This document shows, piece after piece, positions 22,268 to 31,983 of a DNA stretch of 64,000 nt. This DNA is from Raphanus sativus (Eukaryota > Streptophyta > Magnoliopsida > Brassicales > Brassicaceae). The position numbers and the translations under genes are program-made. The stretch lies in assembly GCF_000801105.2 (NCBI RefSeq), contig NC_079519.1:31657288-31721287 (forward strand), read 5' to 3'. The notes below the pieces were generated by a model. It saw only the letters and a list, made by a program, of their open reading frames with translations. It was not told the DNA's origin and made no database searches. Within the stretch, counting starts at the first letter, position 1. The number at the start of each line of letters is the position of its first letter.

Positions 22268-22560
22268 CACTACAAAAAAATTGATCATTTAACATCATTT
22301 ATTTTGTTTATTTGTATTAGTTATAAATGATGTAAAAAAACTTTGCATCACTTAAAAAATGACTCTAAAAGTGGTGATGCAAATAATTTGCATCATTTTA
22401 TTAATAACCGACATAAAAAATATATTATTTACATCAATTACGGTAAGTGATGCTAAGATATATCAATTCTAAGAAATGATATTAATTTTACATTAGTTCT
22501 GAAAATGATGTAAGTATTGACATCGATTACAACAATTGACTGTAATTATTTATATCATTT
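22268..22560 (+). mobile_element. Left CACTA-type terminus with subterminal repeats
   Basis: Begins CACTACAAAAAAATTGATCA, close to the CACTACAAGAAAA consensus of plant CACTA (En/Spm) transposon ends. It is followed by many direct and inverted copies of TGATGTAA, GCATCA and ACATCA words, as expected for transposase-binding subterminal repeats. An inverted partner is at 36108-36121. No transposase gene is found between them. Confidence 0.6.
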
Positions 22561-23029
22561 ATTAATAACTGAAGTTCAATTAATTTCAGATTTTTAAATG
22601 ATTTTGTAGCCAATTATATAATTTATAATTATTTATTTAACTATTATTCTCGTTTCTACATAATTGATATTAAATAATAGTAATAGATAAATTAAATAAA
22701 ATCGTTTCCATTATTTCTTTGATCCATCGAAATAAATTCTGACAAAAATCAGAGAACCAAAAGAACAAGAAAAGAAAATGATGAACATTCAGAAGAAAAA
22801 AAAATGTAACAGTTAACAAAATTGATTATGAGAGATTTCTTCAGTTGTGATTTCCCCTTTTCCTTTTTTCTCGTTCTCTTTATTTGTATTCATCTTGGAT
22901 TTCCGTTGGTAGCGTGAAGCTAAATCAGTTCAGTAGACTAGAATCATTGAAGAATTCTCCATCAACCACGTTACATAACTGCATATGTGTTTCTCTCAAA
23001 CTCTTTCCAATGAATTTTTATTCAACCAG

Positions 23030-23052
23030 GTTAAAAAAAAATTGTTACAAAA
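23030..23052 (+). repeat. Left target site duplication of the SINE
   Basis: GTT, nine A and TTGTTACAAAA. It is matched on the other side of the SINE at 23263-23284 with eight A. Confidence 0.8.
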
Positions 23053-23262
23053 ATAAAATAAAAATTGAACGGACCTTGTGGTCAAGTGGCAGTGTACGGG
23101 CCTGTACCGCTAACACGTTTTAGGTTCGATCCTCCTACTATGCGAAACTAAGTTACATTGTTCTGTTCACCTAACGCAGATGGGTTCATGCTTTAGGACT
23201 CATTTGAATGCTCAGGAAAAAGAGGTCATCCGTGGGCTTGCGACTTCTCTTGATTCAATCAT
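23053..23262 (+). mobile_element. tRNA-derived SINE with target site duplication
   Basis: The segment carries an RNA polymerase III box A (TGGTCAAGTGG, 23079-23089) and box B (GGTTCGATCC, 23123-23132) at the right spacing. It is flanked by a duplicated host sequence, GTT, a run of A and TTGTTACAAAA: 23030-23052 on the left and 23263-23284 on the right, with one extra A on the left. About 210 bases fits plant SINEs. The head before box A (ATAAAATAAAAATT) is AT-rich and the tail before the right duplication is not a long poly-A, so the exact ends are uncertain. The tRNA-like part is not a functional tRNA: the expected acceptor stem pairing is not visible. Confidence 0.75.
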
Positions 23263-23284
23263 GTTAAAAAAAATTGTTACAAAA
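23263..23284 (+). repeat. Right target site duplication of the SINE
   Basis: GTT, eight A and TTGTTACAAAA, matching 23030-23052 apart from one A. Confidence 0.8.
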
Positions 23285-26200
23285 GAATTTTTTTTTCTTT
23301 GTCTGCTATAACTCAGATTCTGCAAAATAATAATAAAAAGGTTAATCATTTTAAAATTGCATTCCAGTAAAACGTATTGAAACATACACAGATTTGAGAA
23401 TGACTTCTTACCATTATTTTTATCACTTTTTAACATAAATGAATATAACTTGTTTTCGGGAAGAACTGATATAAAGAATCAAAGTTGATGTTTGTACGTT
23501 TATTCATAATTCAAAAAAAATCAATGATGCACAAACACAAGCATAAGATTCAAATTTAAATAAAAACTATGAACTTATCTTAGTCAAAGTGACAAAGGCA
23601 GAAGATCGTCTTGGTATTGCTAGGTGATGATCGTTTTGGTATTGCTTGGTGATGAACCACATGTTTCACCATGAACAGAGTTTTAATACAGAGAGAGTGA
23701 GGGAGAAAAAAATAGGGAAATTTGGAGTCATGTCCTTAGTAGAAAAAAAATTAAAGGAATACACATAGCAACAACATGGCTACAATATTCTGTATATTTT
23801 ATGTAATGTTACATTTTTTACCCTTAAGTATATTCACATACTCAGCCATTTGATCTTTTACTTTCTTTTTGTTTTCTTCAGCTATTTTTTCTTTATTTTT
23901 TTGTTCTTCTTCCCCTCCCAATCTTATTTGATATATATCTTTTAGATCAAATATAGTTCAAATGACTGATAATTTAAATAAAAATGTACATATTTTTTTA
24001 CATATGCCTCAACTTAAATTTTTTCATACAGATTTTTTTTAAAAATATCGAACGAAAGTTATACTATACTATATTTGACTCATATTAAAGTAAAATAGTA
24101 TATCTATTCTATTAATTCTTCAGCATGACCAATTAATAAAAGGTTTGGTCTAACTTAAAAAAATAACTCCATAAAATATAACAATATCTTATAAACACTA
24201 ACCATGTTCTATTTCTAACGAACAAAAACGGTTACGTTTTCTTCTGTAACAAAACGGTTACGTTTTTTTCGTCATAACATGTATTCATTGATTTATTTTA
24301 ATCATTCTCACAGGTGAAAGTAACTCTTCGCTTTTACTATAAGGGATTATGCAGCGAAGGTTCTCTTTGGGTGAACGGTCAAAATTGTTAGGTTGGTTTT
24401 GAGCAGAATGATAATTTAGATGATGACAAGAATACTCTGTTTTTGAAGACAATCCTAAAGTGCCTGCCTGTCACAAATTCTTCCACTTTTTTCCAGTTAT
24501 CACCCTAAAATGCTGCATTTGGTGCAAGCAAGTGACAGAGGTCTCACGGTGAAGACGCAATCCATGTCGGGGCAAAAAAATTCTATGGCCAAACTTCATT
24601 TGAGATGATGATGACGATGACTTAAGCTTTGTGAAGTGAAAACTGTCCCGATTCTTTTGAAAATAACTGCAACAATAAATGTGTACTCTACTATAATTTT
24701 TAAATGTTATTTATAATATTTTTTTCAAAATTCATTATCATACTACAACAATATAACTTACATCTCACCCAAAAATTGAAATTTATTCAACCAAAAATTA
24801 ATTTATTCAAATTTTAAATATTTTACATAGACATTAAATTTATCAATTAAAAATACATAATATTAAAATAAAATTTAACAGAGTTTAAGTGGACTCTTAA
24901 TAGAAATAAATATTCATATAAATTAATTCAATTTAACGGATTTTAAATAGGTTATTTGATTAAAAATATTTATTAAATGTGATTTTACTTAAAATTAGTG
25001 AAGATCATATTAACCCATTTACGTGTATATATATATTAAGATTTATTTTTCAAACATTTTTCAAAAACAAATTCGGTTTTCAGTGACGGCTGGATTTGAT
25101 ATTGGTTTTTGGATATAACATTTTAAGATCCGTTCAAGTATATAAGTCAGGTCTTCTAGAGTATGAGACTTTGATTTTTGGGTTGATTCTAAATCAGGTT
25201 TTTAGGATACATGTATTTTTGAATAATTATTTTAGGTAATTAATAAGAAAATATAATATGTTGCAAACTTTAGGAATATAGTTTAAAAATAACTTTTGAA
25301 ATGCATATGATACAAGTGTATAGTTATGCAATTTGACATATTTAATATAGTTACCAAAAATATCAATATTATTAAAACAAGAACATGACATATTGATATA
25401 TGTGTGGTCTAACTATTTTGATATAATTATTAAAGCCTCTTATAAATCATTTTAAAAAGATATTATACAAATTAAAAACAAAAATAATTAAAAACACAAA
25501 TATAAAAATTAAACTTTTAAAAGATGTAAAACAAAAAATTTAGCCGCTCTTTTAAGGGCGGGTCAAAATATATTCTATTAATTCTCCTATATGACCAATT
25601 AATAAAAGGTCCTTTAGAGCATTGTTAACCGTTCGTAACTTCACTCGACATATGAAACGATAATTTGGGTTTCGAATATTGTTAACCGTTCGTAACTTCC
25701 CTATGTTCCTGTTTTTATGTTCAAATAAAAAAAACAAATAATTTGGACTGAATGTTGACAAAAGGACCAAGCCTTACCATATGATATATGTACATATTTA
25801 CAAAACTTATCTATTCTATTAAATTCATATCATACAGTATATGATTATACAAACACACAAACATAAAAATTATGTTTCTTTAAAAAATAAAATTAAACCT
25901 AAAACTAAACAACTAAAATTAAAATTAAAAATTATGATCATGATCCGATATTTTACAGATTTTAGTTTAAAAATAGATTTCTACATTTGGACCCGCCTTT
26001 TTATATTTTTTAGTTTTATATTCTTTTAGAAATTTATTTTTATATTTATATGTTTTAGTCATATTTGTGTTTTTCATTGTATAACATTTCTCTTAAATAA
26101 TTAATAGAAGGTTTTAATCATTATATTAAAATAGTTTGACCATACATATATCAATATGTTATATATGTTTCTATTTTAATAGTATTGACTAGATTCGGAT

Positions 26201-26590
26201 TCGCCTTTAAAAGAGCTGGTATATTTTTCTGTTTTACATATTTTAGAAATTTAATTTTTATATTTATGTTTTTAATCATATTTATACTTTCTTTGTATAA
26301 TATTTCTTTTAAATAATTAATAAGAGGTTTTAATAATTATCGTAAAATAATTTGACCACATATATCAATAGGTCATATTCCTGTTTTAGTATATTGATAT
26401 TATATAATGAAAAAAACATAAATAAAACATAAATATAAAAATTAAATTTATAAAAAAAAGTAAAACAAAAAATATACCCGCCTTTCTAAGGGCGGGTCAA
26501 AATCTAGTCACAACTTTAAAAGTATATATAAAGCAATTATTTACTAATATGTTTGGAATACTAATCTATTTATCAAAATAGTATAGTTTC
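23285..26590. other. AT-rich transposon-derived region, Helitron remnants
   Basis: No gene is visible. A Helitron-like 5' phrase (CTATTCTATTAATTCTTCAG) occurs near 24104, and a related one near 25571 directly follows a broken Helitron 3' hairpin (CCGCTCTTTTAAGGGCGGG then TCAAAAT). A complete Helitron-type 3' end lies at 26477-26507. Between 24310 and 24640 the sequence is less AT-rich and could be a captured gene fragment, but I recognise no protein in any frame. Confidence 0.55.
26477..26507 (+). mobile_element. Helitron 3' terminus
   Basis: A hairpin (CCCGCC, loop, GGGCGGG) is followed about eight bases later by CTAG and a T, the signature 3' end of plant Helitrons. The related start near 24104 or 25571 is a candidate 5' end, not proven. 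Confidence 0.65.
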
Positions 26591-26703
26591 TCCCTATTTC
26601 CTCCTCCTATGTTCCTCCCGCCCCCCTCCCTTCTTTCTCCTTCTCCTCCTCCCCTTTCTCTCCCCTCTCCCTCGCCCTCCCCTCCTCGTCCTCCTTCTCC
26701 TTT
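26586..26703 (+). repeat. Polypyrimidine C/T-rich tract
   Basis: More than a hundred bases of almost pure C and T with several CCC/CCCC blocks. On the minus strand this is a G/A-rich strand with potential for quadruplex or triplex structure. The minus-strand open frame it creates (Glu/Arg/Gly-rich) is not a gene. Confidence 0.8.
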
Positions 26704-26829
26704 TTAAATAATATAGAACATATCAGATTTTCTATACTATTTACATAATAAACATAGTACAGTATAATATGTTTTGCATGATGTATGAGATACACATGCA
26801 CGCACTCTAGGGAGAATAAAGTCAGTACT

Positions 26830-27295
26830 ATGTGTAAAGTTTAGGGTTTCGAGTTTGAGTTTAGGGTTTAGGTAACTCCGTTAGGGTCTACGGTTTGGGT
26901 TAAGAGTTTGGGTTTAGGATTTAGGGTTTGGGTTTAGGATCTACGGTTTGGGTTAAAAGTTTAGACCTTCAAGATTAGGGTTTAGATAGCTCCGTTATGG
27001 ACGATGGTTTGGTTTTATAATTTGGGTTTAGGGTTTGGGTTAAGAGTTTACGGTTTGGGTTTAGGGTTTTGGAGTTTGGGTTTAGTGAGGTTTAGGGTTT
27101 AGATAGCTCTGTTTGGGTCTATGGTTTGGGTTAAGAATTTGTGTTTAGGGTTTAGAGTTTGGGTTTAGGATTTAGGTAACTCCATTATGGTTTACAGAAT
27201 TTGGGTTTAGGGTTTGAGTTTAGGATATACGGTTTGGGTATAGGATTTAGGGGTCTACTGTTTGGGTTTAGAGTTTAGAATTTGGGTTTAGGCAT
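26830..27295 (+). repeat. Interstitial degenerate telomere-like repeats
   Basis: About 465 bases made of variants of the plant telomere repeat TTTAGGG (GTTTAGGGTTT, GGTTTGGGTTTAGG and similar) interleaved with CTACGGTTTGGG and TAACTCCGTTAGGG phrases. There is no perfect array. It is far from canonical telomeric DNA and surrounded by transposon remnants, so it is an old interstitial telomere-like block or part of a repeat family. Confidence 0.8.
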
Positions 27296-28670
27296 TATGG
27301 ACATAAATATAAATGAAAATCTTATCTATTTGTGTCGAGTATTCCATACTATATCATAATCACGTATATTATAGTCACGTAATTGATGAAACCGAACCTT
27401 GTAACTAAATTAATATTTTGTATGACTATATATGTGATATAGTAGCATAGTTTTAGCATTGGAGTATCAATATCACGTGCACGCGCCGTAAAAAAGAGTT
27501 TTGTCATGTTTGTGTACAAATTGTCCCATCTGTTGCTTTTTACTATAGCATGGCTATATTTTTCATTTTTTTCTCTACTATGAATATAGAGCAAAATCAC
27601 CCAAAAAATATAGGTTATCATGAAAATAAAAATAGATTTAAACGATGAATGAGCAGTTAGAGAATATGATAGAATTAACGTGAAGAACGAGAAATTTTAG
27701 GGATAATTTCAACGTGAAAATTTTTGTTACTAATAATAAATAAAATATTATAAAAGTATAAATAATAAATCAAATAATATCGAGACTTGGTAGTTAACAT
27801 CAACTACCATTTGACCCGTGCGTCCGCACAGATGTTTGGTCTTTATAGTTATATATTTTTAACTTTTGACAATGCAATAAACTTAACAGTTTAGATATTT
27901 TTATCATAGGTTCATATTTTGTTATTCAGTTTTGATATTGGTGTGCCTTGTTTAATGTGTTTAGTCTCAATTTATAATCTACAAAACTGTTTTTTTCCTT
28001 TTATATATTGTGCTTTTATTCATATTATTTGGTATATAAACATTAAAGTGTAAAATATCAGTGTAAATTATTTTGGTTCGAATCGGGTTCGGTTTCGGTT
28101 CTTTAAATACCAAAAATTTGAATCGATTTGGATATTTAATCAATTTTGGTTCGGGTTATATACTACTTTTTCAGATCGAATTTGGTTCGGTTCTTCGGGT
28201 TCGGTTTTTTTTTCCGGCCCTAATGTTATATATGTCTTACTTGATGTATTTAGCATATATTTATAAATTATGAGATTGTATTTTTATTTTATTTCATTCT
28301 ACTTGGTAAAGTAAAAAACTAAAAATTAAAGCTTAAAATATAAATGGATAATTTATACTTGTTGGATTCAGGTGGGACCATGTTATCGTTTGATAGAATT
28401 GAACGATAAACAAAATGTTATTTTCAAGATTCGTGATTCAAGTGGGACCATGCTAAAGTATACAAAATGAGTTTATGATCTGTGCCATCTAAATATAATA
28501 AGCCCAAAACGATATTATATTTTCGAAACCGAATCCGTGAAATTTATGGTCAACCGAAAGGAATGGCAAGCGAATATATGGGCTATGGACCATAGCCTGT
28601 GGTATTAATAGTCTAGATCCCTTTATTATTAAAGGAGAAACACTTTTAAGAAGTAACCTTAAAAATGTAA
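27296..28670. other. AT-rich non-coding region
   Basis: No gene seen. At 27805-27835 there is a decayed Helitron-type hairpin on the minus strand (ACCATTTGACCCGTGCGTCC). At 28070-28225 lies a block rich in GGTTCGG/CGGTTC words, similar in style to 31060-31215. Confidence 0.55.
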
Positions 28671-28671
28671 A

Positions 28672-28710
28672 CTAGATTTTGACCCGCTCTTAAAAAGGGC
28701 GGGTATTTTT
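28672..28710 (-). mobile_element. Helitron 3' terminus, minus strand
   Basis: On the plus strand CTAGATTTTGACCCG is followed by CTCTTAAAAAGGGCGGG. Read on the minus strand this is a hairpin followed by CTAG, the Helitron 3' end. A start-like phrase lies only about 60 bases away (near 28610), so the element is probably a fragment. Confidence 0.6.
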
Positions 28711-29073
28711 TCTGTTGGAAAATTTATTTTACGTAGTAAAAATTATGATTCTTAATAAATTATATATTTTAAATTTTTATGAAATTTATCTAAAATTTAA
28801 TTACATGACTTATTTTGTTATTTTAAATATGAATAAATTTTAGAAGACTCTAAATAATTCTAACCCGTAATATGATTTTATTTATTTAACCCGAAGTTAG
28901 ACTTATTTTAAACTGATTTTTTGTTAACTTAAATAAAATATTTCATATCTTCAACACTCTCTGTATTGAAAAATTCATTTGTGTATTTCAAAACATTTTC
29001 TATATTAAATTTAGTTTATGTAATATAGTTTTTATTTTAAATGAAACTAACTTTTTAAGGAGTTGAGATAATT

Positions 29074-29484
29074 CGGACCCGTACTATGATTTTTTTATTT
29101 AATCATTTGTTATTTCAACTTGATTTTGTTTTGAGGTTTCATTTAATAAATGCTTTCAAATAGTTAATAACTTGAAAGGAGTTGAGATAATGCTTTCAAA
29201 TAATTAATAATTTTCGGATAAATGGGTTGAACATAATATATTTTAAATGGGTTACTAAACATAATCGAAAATTTCAAGTTATTAATTATTTAAAATCATA
29301 ATTTTTATTACGTAAAATAAATTTTCCAACAAAAATATACCCGCCATTTTTAAGAACGGATCGAAATCTAGTATATTTTAAATGAGTTACTAAACATAAT
29401 CGAAAATTTCAAGCCCATTGATCCGAAAGTTCAAGCCCATTTCGTTTTAATAATTCATTGAACAAAAAAGATTGGACTGTCAAT
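29074..29484 (+). repeat. 411-bp dispersed duplicate, copy A
   Basis: CGGACCCGTACTATGATTTT at 29074 through GGACTGTCAAT at 29484 recurs essentially unchanged at 31271-31681, 2,197 bases away in the same orientation. It includes a Helitron-type 3' end (ATACCCGCC ... CTAG at 29368-29371). After the repeat, copy A continues into a Helitron 5' end, whereas copy B continues differently. Confidence 0.9.
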
Positions 29485-29530
29485 CTAATCTATTAAAACT
29501 GAAGTACAAATAGTACTTAACCCTAAGTTT
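29484..29530 (+). mobile_element. Helitron 5' terminus
   Basis: TCTAATCTATTAAAACTGAA at 29484 and the following ACAAATAGTACTTAACCCTA match the 5' end of a Brassicaceae Helitron family also seen in reverse at 35591-35799. It begins exactly where the 411-bp repeat stops agreeing with its copy, after an A, as expected for insertion between A and T. The 3' end is not identified. Confidence 0.6.
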
Positions 29531-30156
29531 TGCATAAAAATTACAAGAGATTGCCACTAATCAAAACATAGTAATTTAACATTTTCTCTATCCCATTAAT
29601 TACATAAACCAAATGAATCGTGCGGTATAGAATCTATTTAATTAAGTTTGACCGGCACATACCTTATATTAATTGAATCCAATACTCGTGTAAACCCATG
29701 ACCAGTCTGTAAACCTATGATATAAGTTTAACAAAAACATGTAATTTCTTAATTAAATTAGTTCATGTTTTTCATACCAAAACAATGATAGAAAACAAGC
29801 TTCGCATCAATGATTTCTTAAGCATAATATAATGAAGTCAAATTAATATTGTCTATTGTACATTGGTTTTGATTACCAACATTGTGTATATTAATCTAAT
29901 GAAGGTATGGTTAGTCGATTTTTTGGATTACAGGATTTACAATTTCTTTAAATTCTTATTTATGTTTGTTAGTATATTAAGGATACCGAATTATTTTTTT
30001 CTGTATACAATATCGAAACTGAATATGCTATTTTCCTTCCAAAACTACCATTCAAATAACGATTCTTATTTCCATGCAATGACCATTAGCTACAAAAAAT
30101 CATAACTAAATATTTTTTACTCAAAAACAAAACAACATTTTTTTTCTATTTCTACA
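29531..30156. other. AT-rich non-coding region between Helitron 5' end and hAT element
   Basis: No coding pattern. A plus-strand open frame at 29863-30105 has hydrophobic, AT-biased composition and no recognisable family. Confidence 0.55.
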
Positions 30157-30164
30157 CACTCACC
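30157..30164 (+). repeat. 8-bp target site duplication (left) of hAT element
   Basis: CACTCACC, repeated exactly at 30860-30867. Confidence 0.85.
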
Positions 30165-30859
30165 AAGGGGTGGACACTTTACACGATACCCGAAGTGGCA
30201 CCCGAACTCGACCCGAAAAACCCGAACCGAAATCCGAACCAAAGTAGTAAAATATCCGAACAGGTATTGAATTATGAGAGATCGGATATCCGAACCCGAA
30301 CGGGTAATACCCGAACCCGAATCGATATCCGAAGATAACCGAACGTTTGTACCATTAACCATATATTCATAGTTTACTTCTCTAATTTTATTCAAAATAT
30401 TTATATTAATTATACACATAGTTCAAAACTAGATAATATACATATAATTGCAAGAACAGTGATTTTTTACTCACTTAAAATGCTTAAAATGCATGTCTAA
30501 ATTTTTGTTTCATGCATTAACAAAAGCTACAGTTAAAATTTTAAAACAATAATCAAATTAGTATCTTTTATTTTTAAGATTTTATCTTCAAATCATTCAG
30601 TTTATTAAAAATAAAATATCAGTTAAGTAAAAATTATATTTTTAAATGGAAAAGAACTTGAGAAATGAAAAAGTTATTTTTTCGCAAAATCTAAATATCT
30701 GAAAACCCGACCCGAAATAACCGAACCCGAATTAAAAATACCCGAACCCAACCCGAAGTATAAAAATACCCGAACGGGTTTTATACTCCTATACCGAAAT
30801 ACACAAAAATCCGAAATACCTGATCTGAACCTGAACGGGTATCCGAACGCCCACCCCTA
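30165..30859. mobile_element. Non-autonomous hAT element (695 bp)
   Basis: Short inverted ends (AAGGGGTGGAC on the left, the complement of TAGGGGTGGGC on the right) and a perfect 8-bp flanking duplication, CACTCACC, define the element. hAT transposons make 8-bp duplications, and plant ones often end in (C/T)AGGGGTGGGC. Both sub-ends are packed with the words ACCCGAAC, CCGAACCG and ATCCGAAC, probably transposase-binding repeats. The middle is AT-rich with no transposase, so it depends on another element for movement. Confidence 0.85.
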
Positions 30860-30867
30860 CACTCACC
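30860..30867 (+). repeat. 8-bp target site duplication (right) of hAT element
   Basis: CACTCACC, identical to 30157-30164. Confidence 0.85.
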
Positions 30868-31270
30868 ATATCAAGAAAGGATATATTTTAATTAATATAA
30901 TTATTATCTTTTTTATTTAAACTTGATAAAAATGTATTCCTTATATGTAGAAAATATATTCTGTTTTTATTATGGTATTATTTAAATCGAATGTTTTTAT
31001 ATGCATTAAATCTAAAAACAACTAATATATAAGTATATAAATCTATTTCGAATACACTCGGGTATCAAAAACACTTCGGTTCGGATGAGTTTCGGTTATC
31101 TAAATACCAAAATTTGAATAATGTCAGATATTTAATTAATTTTCGTTTGAGTTTAATACTATTTTTTGCTTCGGGTTGGTTCAATTCAGTTTTTTGGATT
31201 CAGATTTTTCGCTCGGCTCTAATATTGACATGAAAAACAAATAGTAATATTTTAGAAAAATACACCCGCA

Positions 31271-31681
31271 CGGACCCGTACTATGATTTTTTTATTTAAT
31301 CATTTGTTATTTCAACTTGATTTTGTTTTGAGGTTTCATTTAATAAATGCTTTCAAATAGTTAATAACTTGAAAGGAGTTGAGATAATGCTTTCAAATAA
31401 TTAATAATTTTCGGATAAATGGGTTGAACATAATATATTTTAAATGGGTTACTAAACATAATCGAAAATTTCAAGTTATTAATTATTTAAAATCATAATT
31501 TTTATTACGTAAAATAAATTTTCCAACAAAAATATACCCGCCATTTTTAAGAACGGATCGAAATCTAGTATATTTTAAATGAGTTACTAAACATAATCGA
31601 AAATTTCAAGCCCATTGATCCGAAAGTTCAAGCCCATTTCGTTTTAATAATTCATTGAACAAAAAAGATTGGACTGTCAAT
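31271..31681 (+). repeat. 411-bp dispersed duplicate, copy B
   Basis: Second copy of the 29074-29484 segment, including the same Helitron-type 3' end (CTAG at 31565-31568). It is preceded by a different flank (a block with CGGTTCGG words). Confidence 0.9.
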
Positions 31682-31983
31682 TTATTTTAAAACTCTATTG
31701 GGCTTTTAACTGGCCGAAATTCCCTTTTAATTACACGATTTCATTTAAAAAAGGAAAGTAAATGGGATGTTTTGTAAAAACATAAAAATTTCAGGGGCAG
31801 ATTCACAAACATGCTTGTACTTTAATAGTATAGATTAATAACCAAACTGCCATTATGCATAGGTGTCAGCATAATAGGCATTCTCACATTTCTATTCTAA
31901 AAAACCCTTTACTTACTAGATTATTTACAATCTATGCCATTGAACAGTCCATTCATATATTAGTTATACTTATATTTTTATCA

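Noticed and set aside
23071..23145. tRNA gene
   Set aside because: Pol III boxes are present, but the sequence does not fold into a full cloverleaf by eye and is flanked by a retroposon target duplication. Called a SINE instead.
26607..26801. Minus-strand Glu/Arg/Gly-rich frame
   Set aside because: Product of the polypyrimidine tract, not a gene.
26830..27295. True telomere end
   Set aside because: Repeats are highly degenerate and flanked on both sides by transposon DNA and genes, so this is not a chromosome end.
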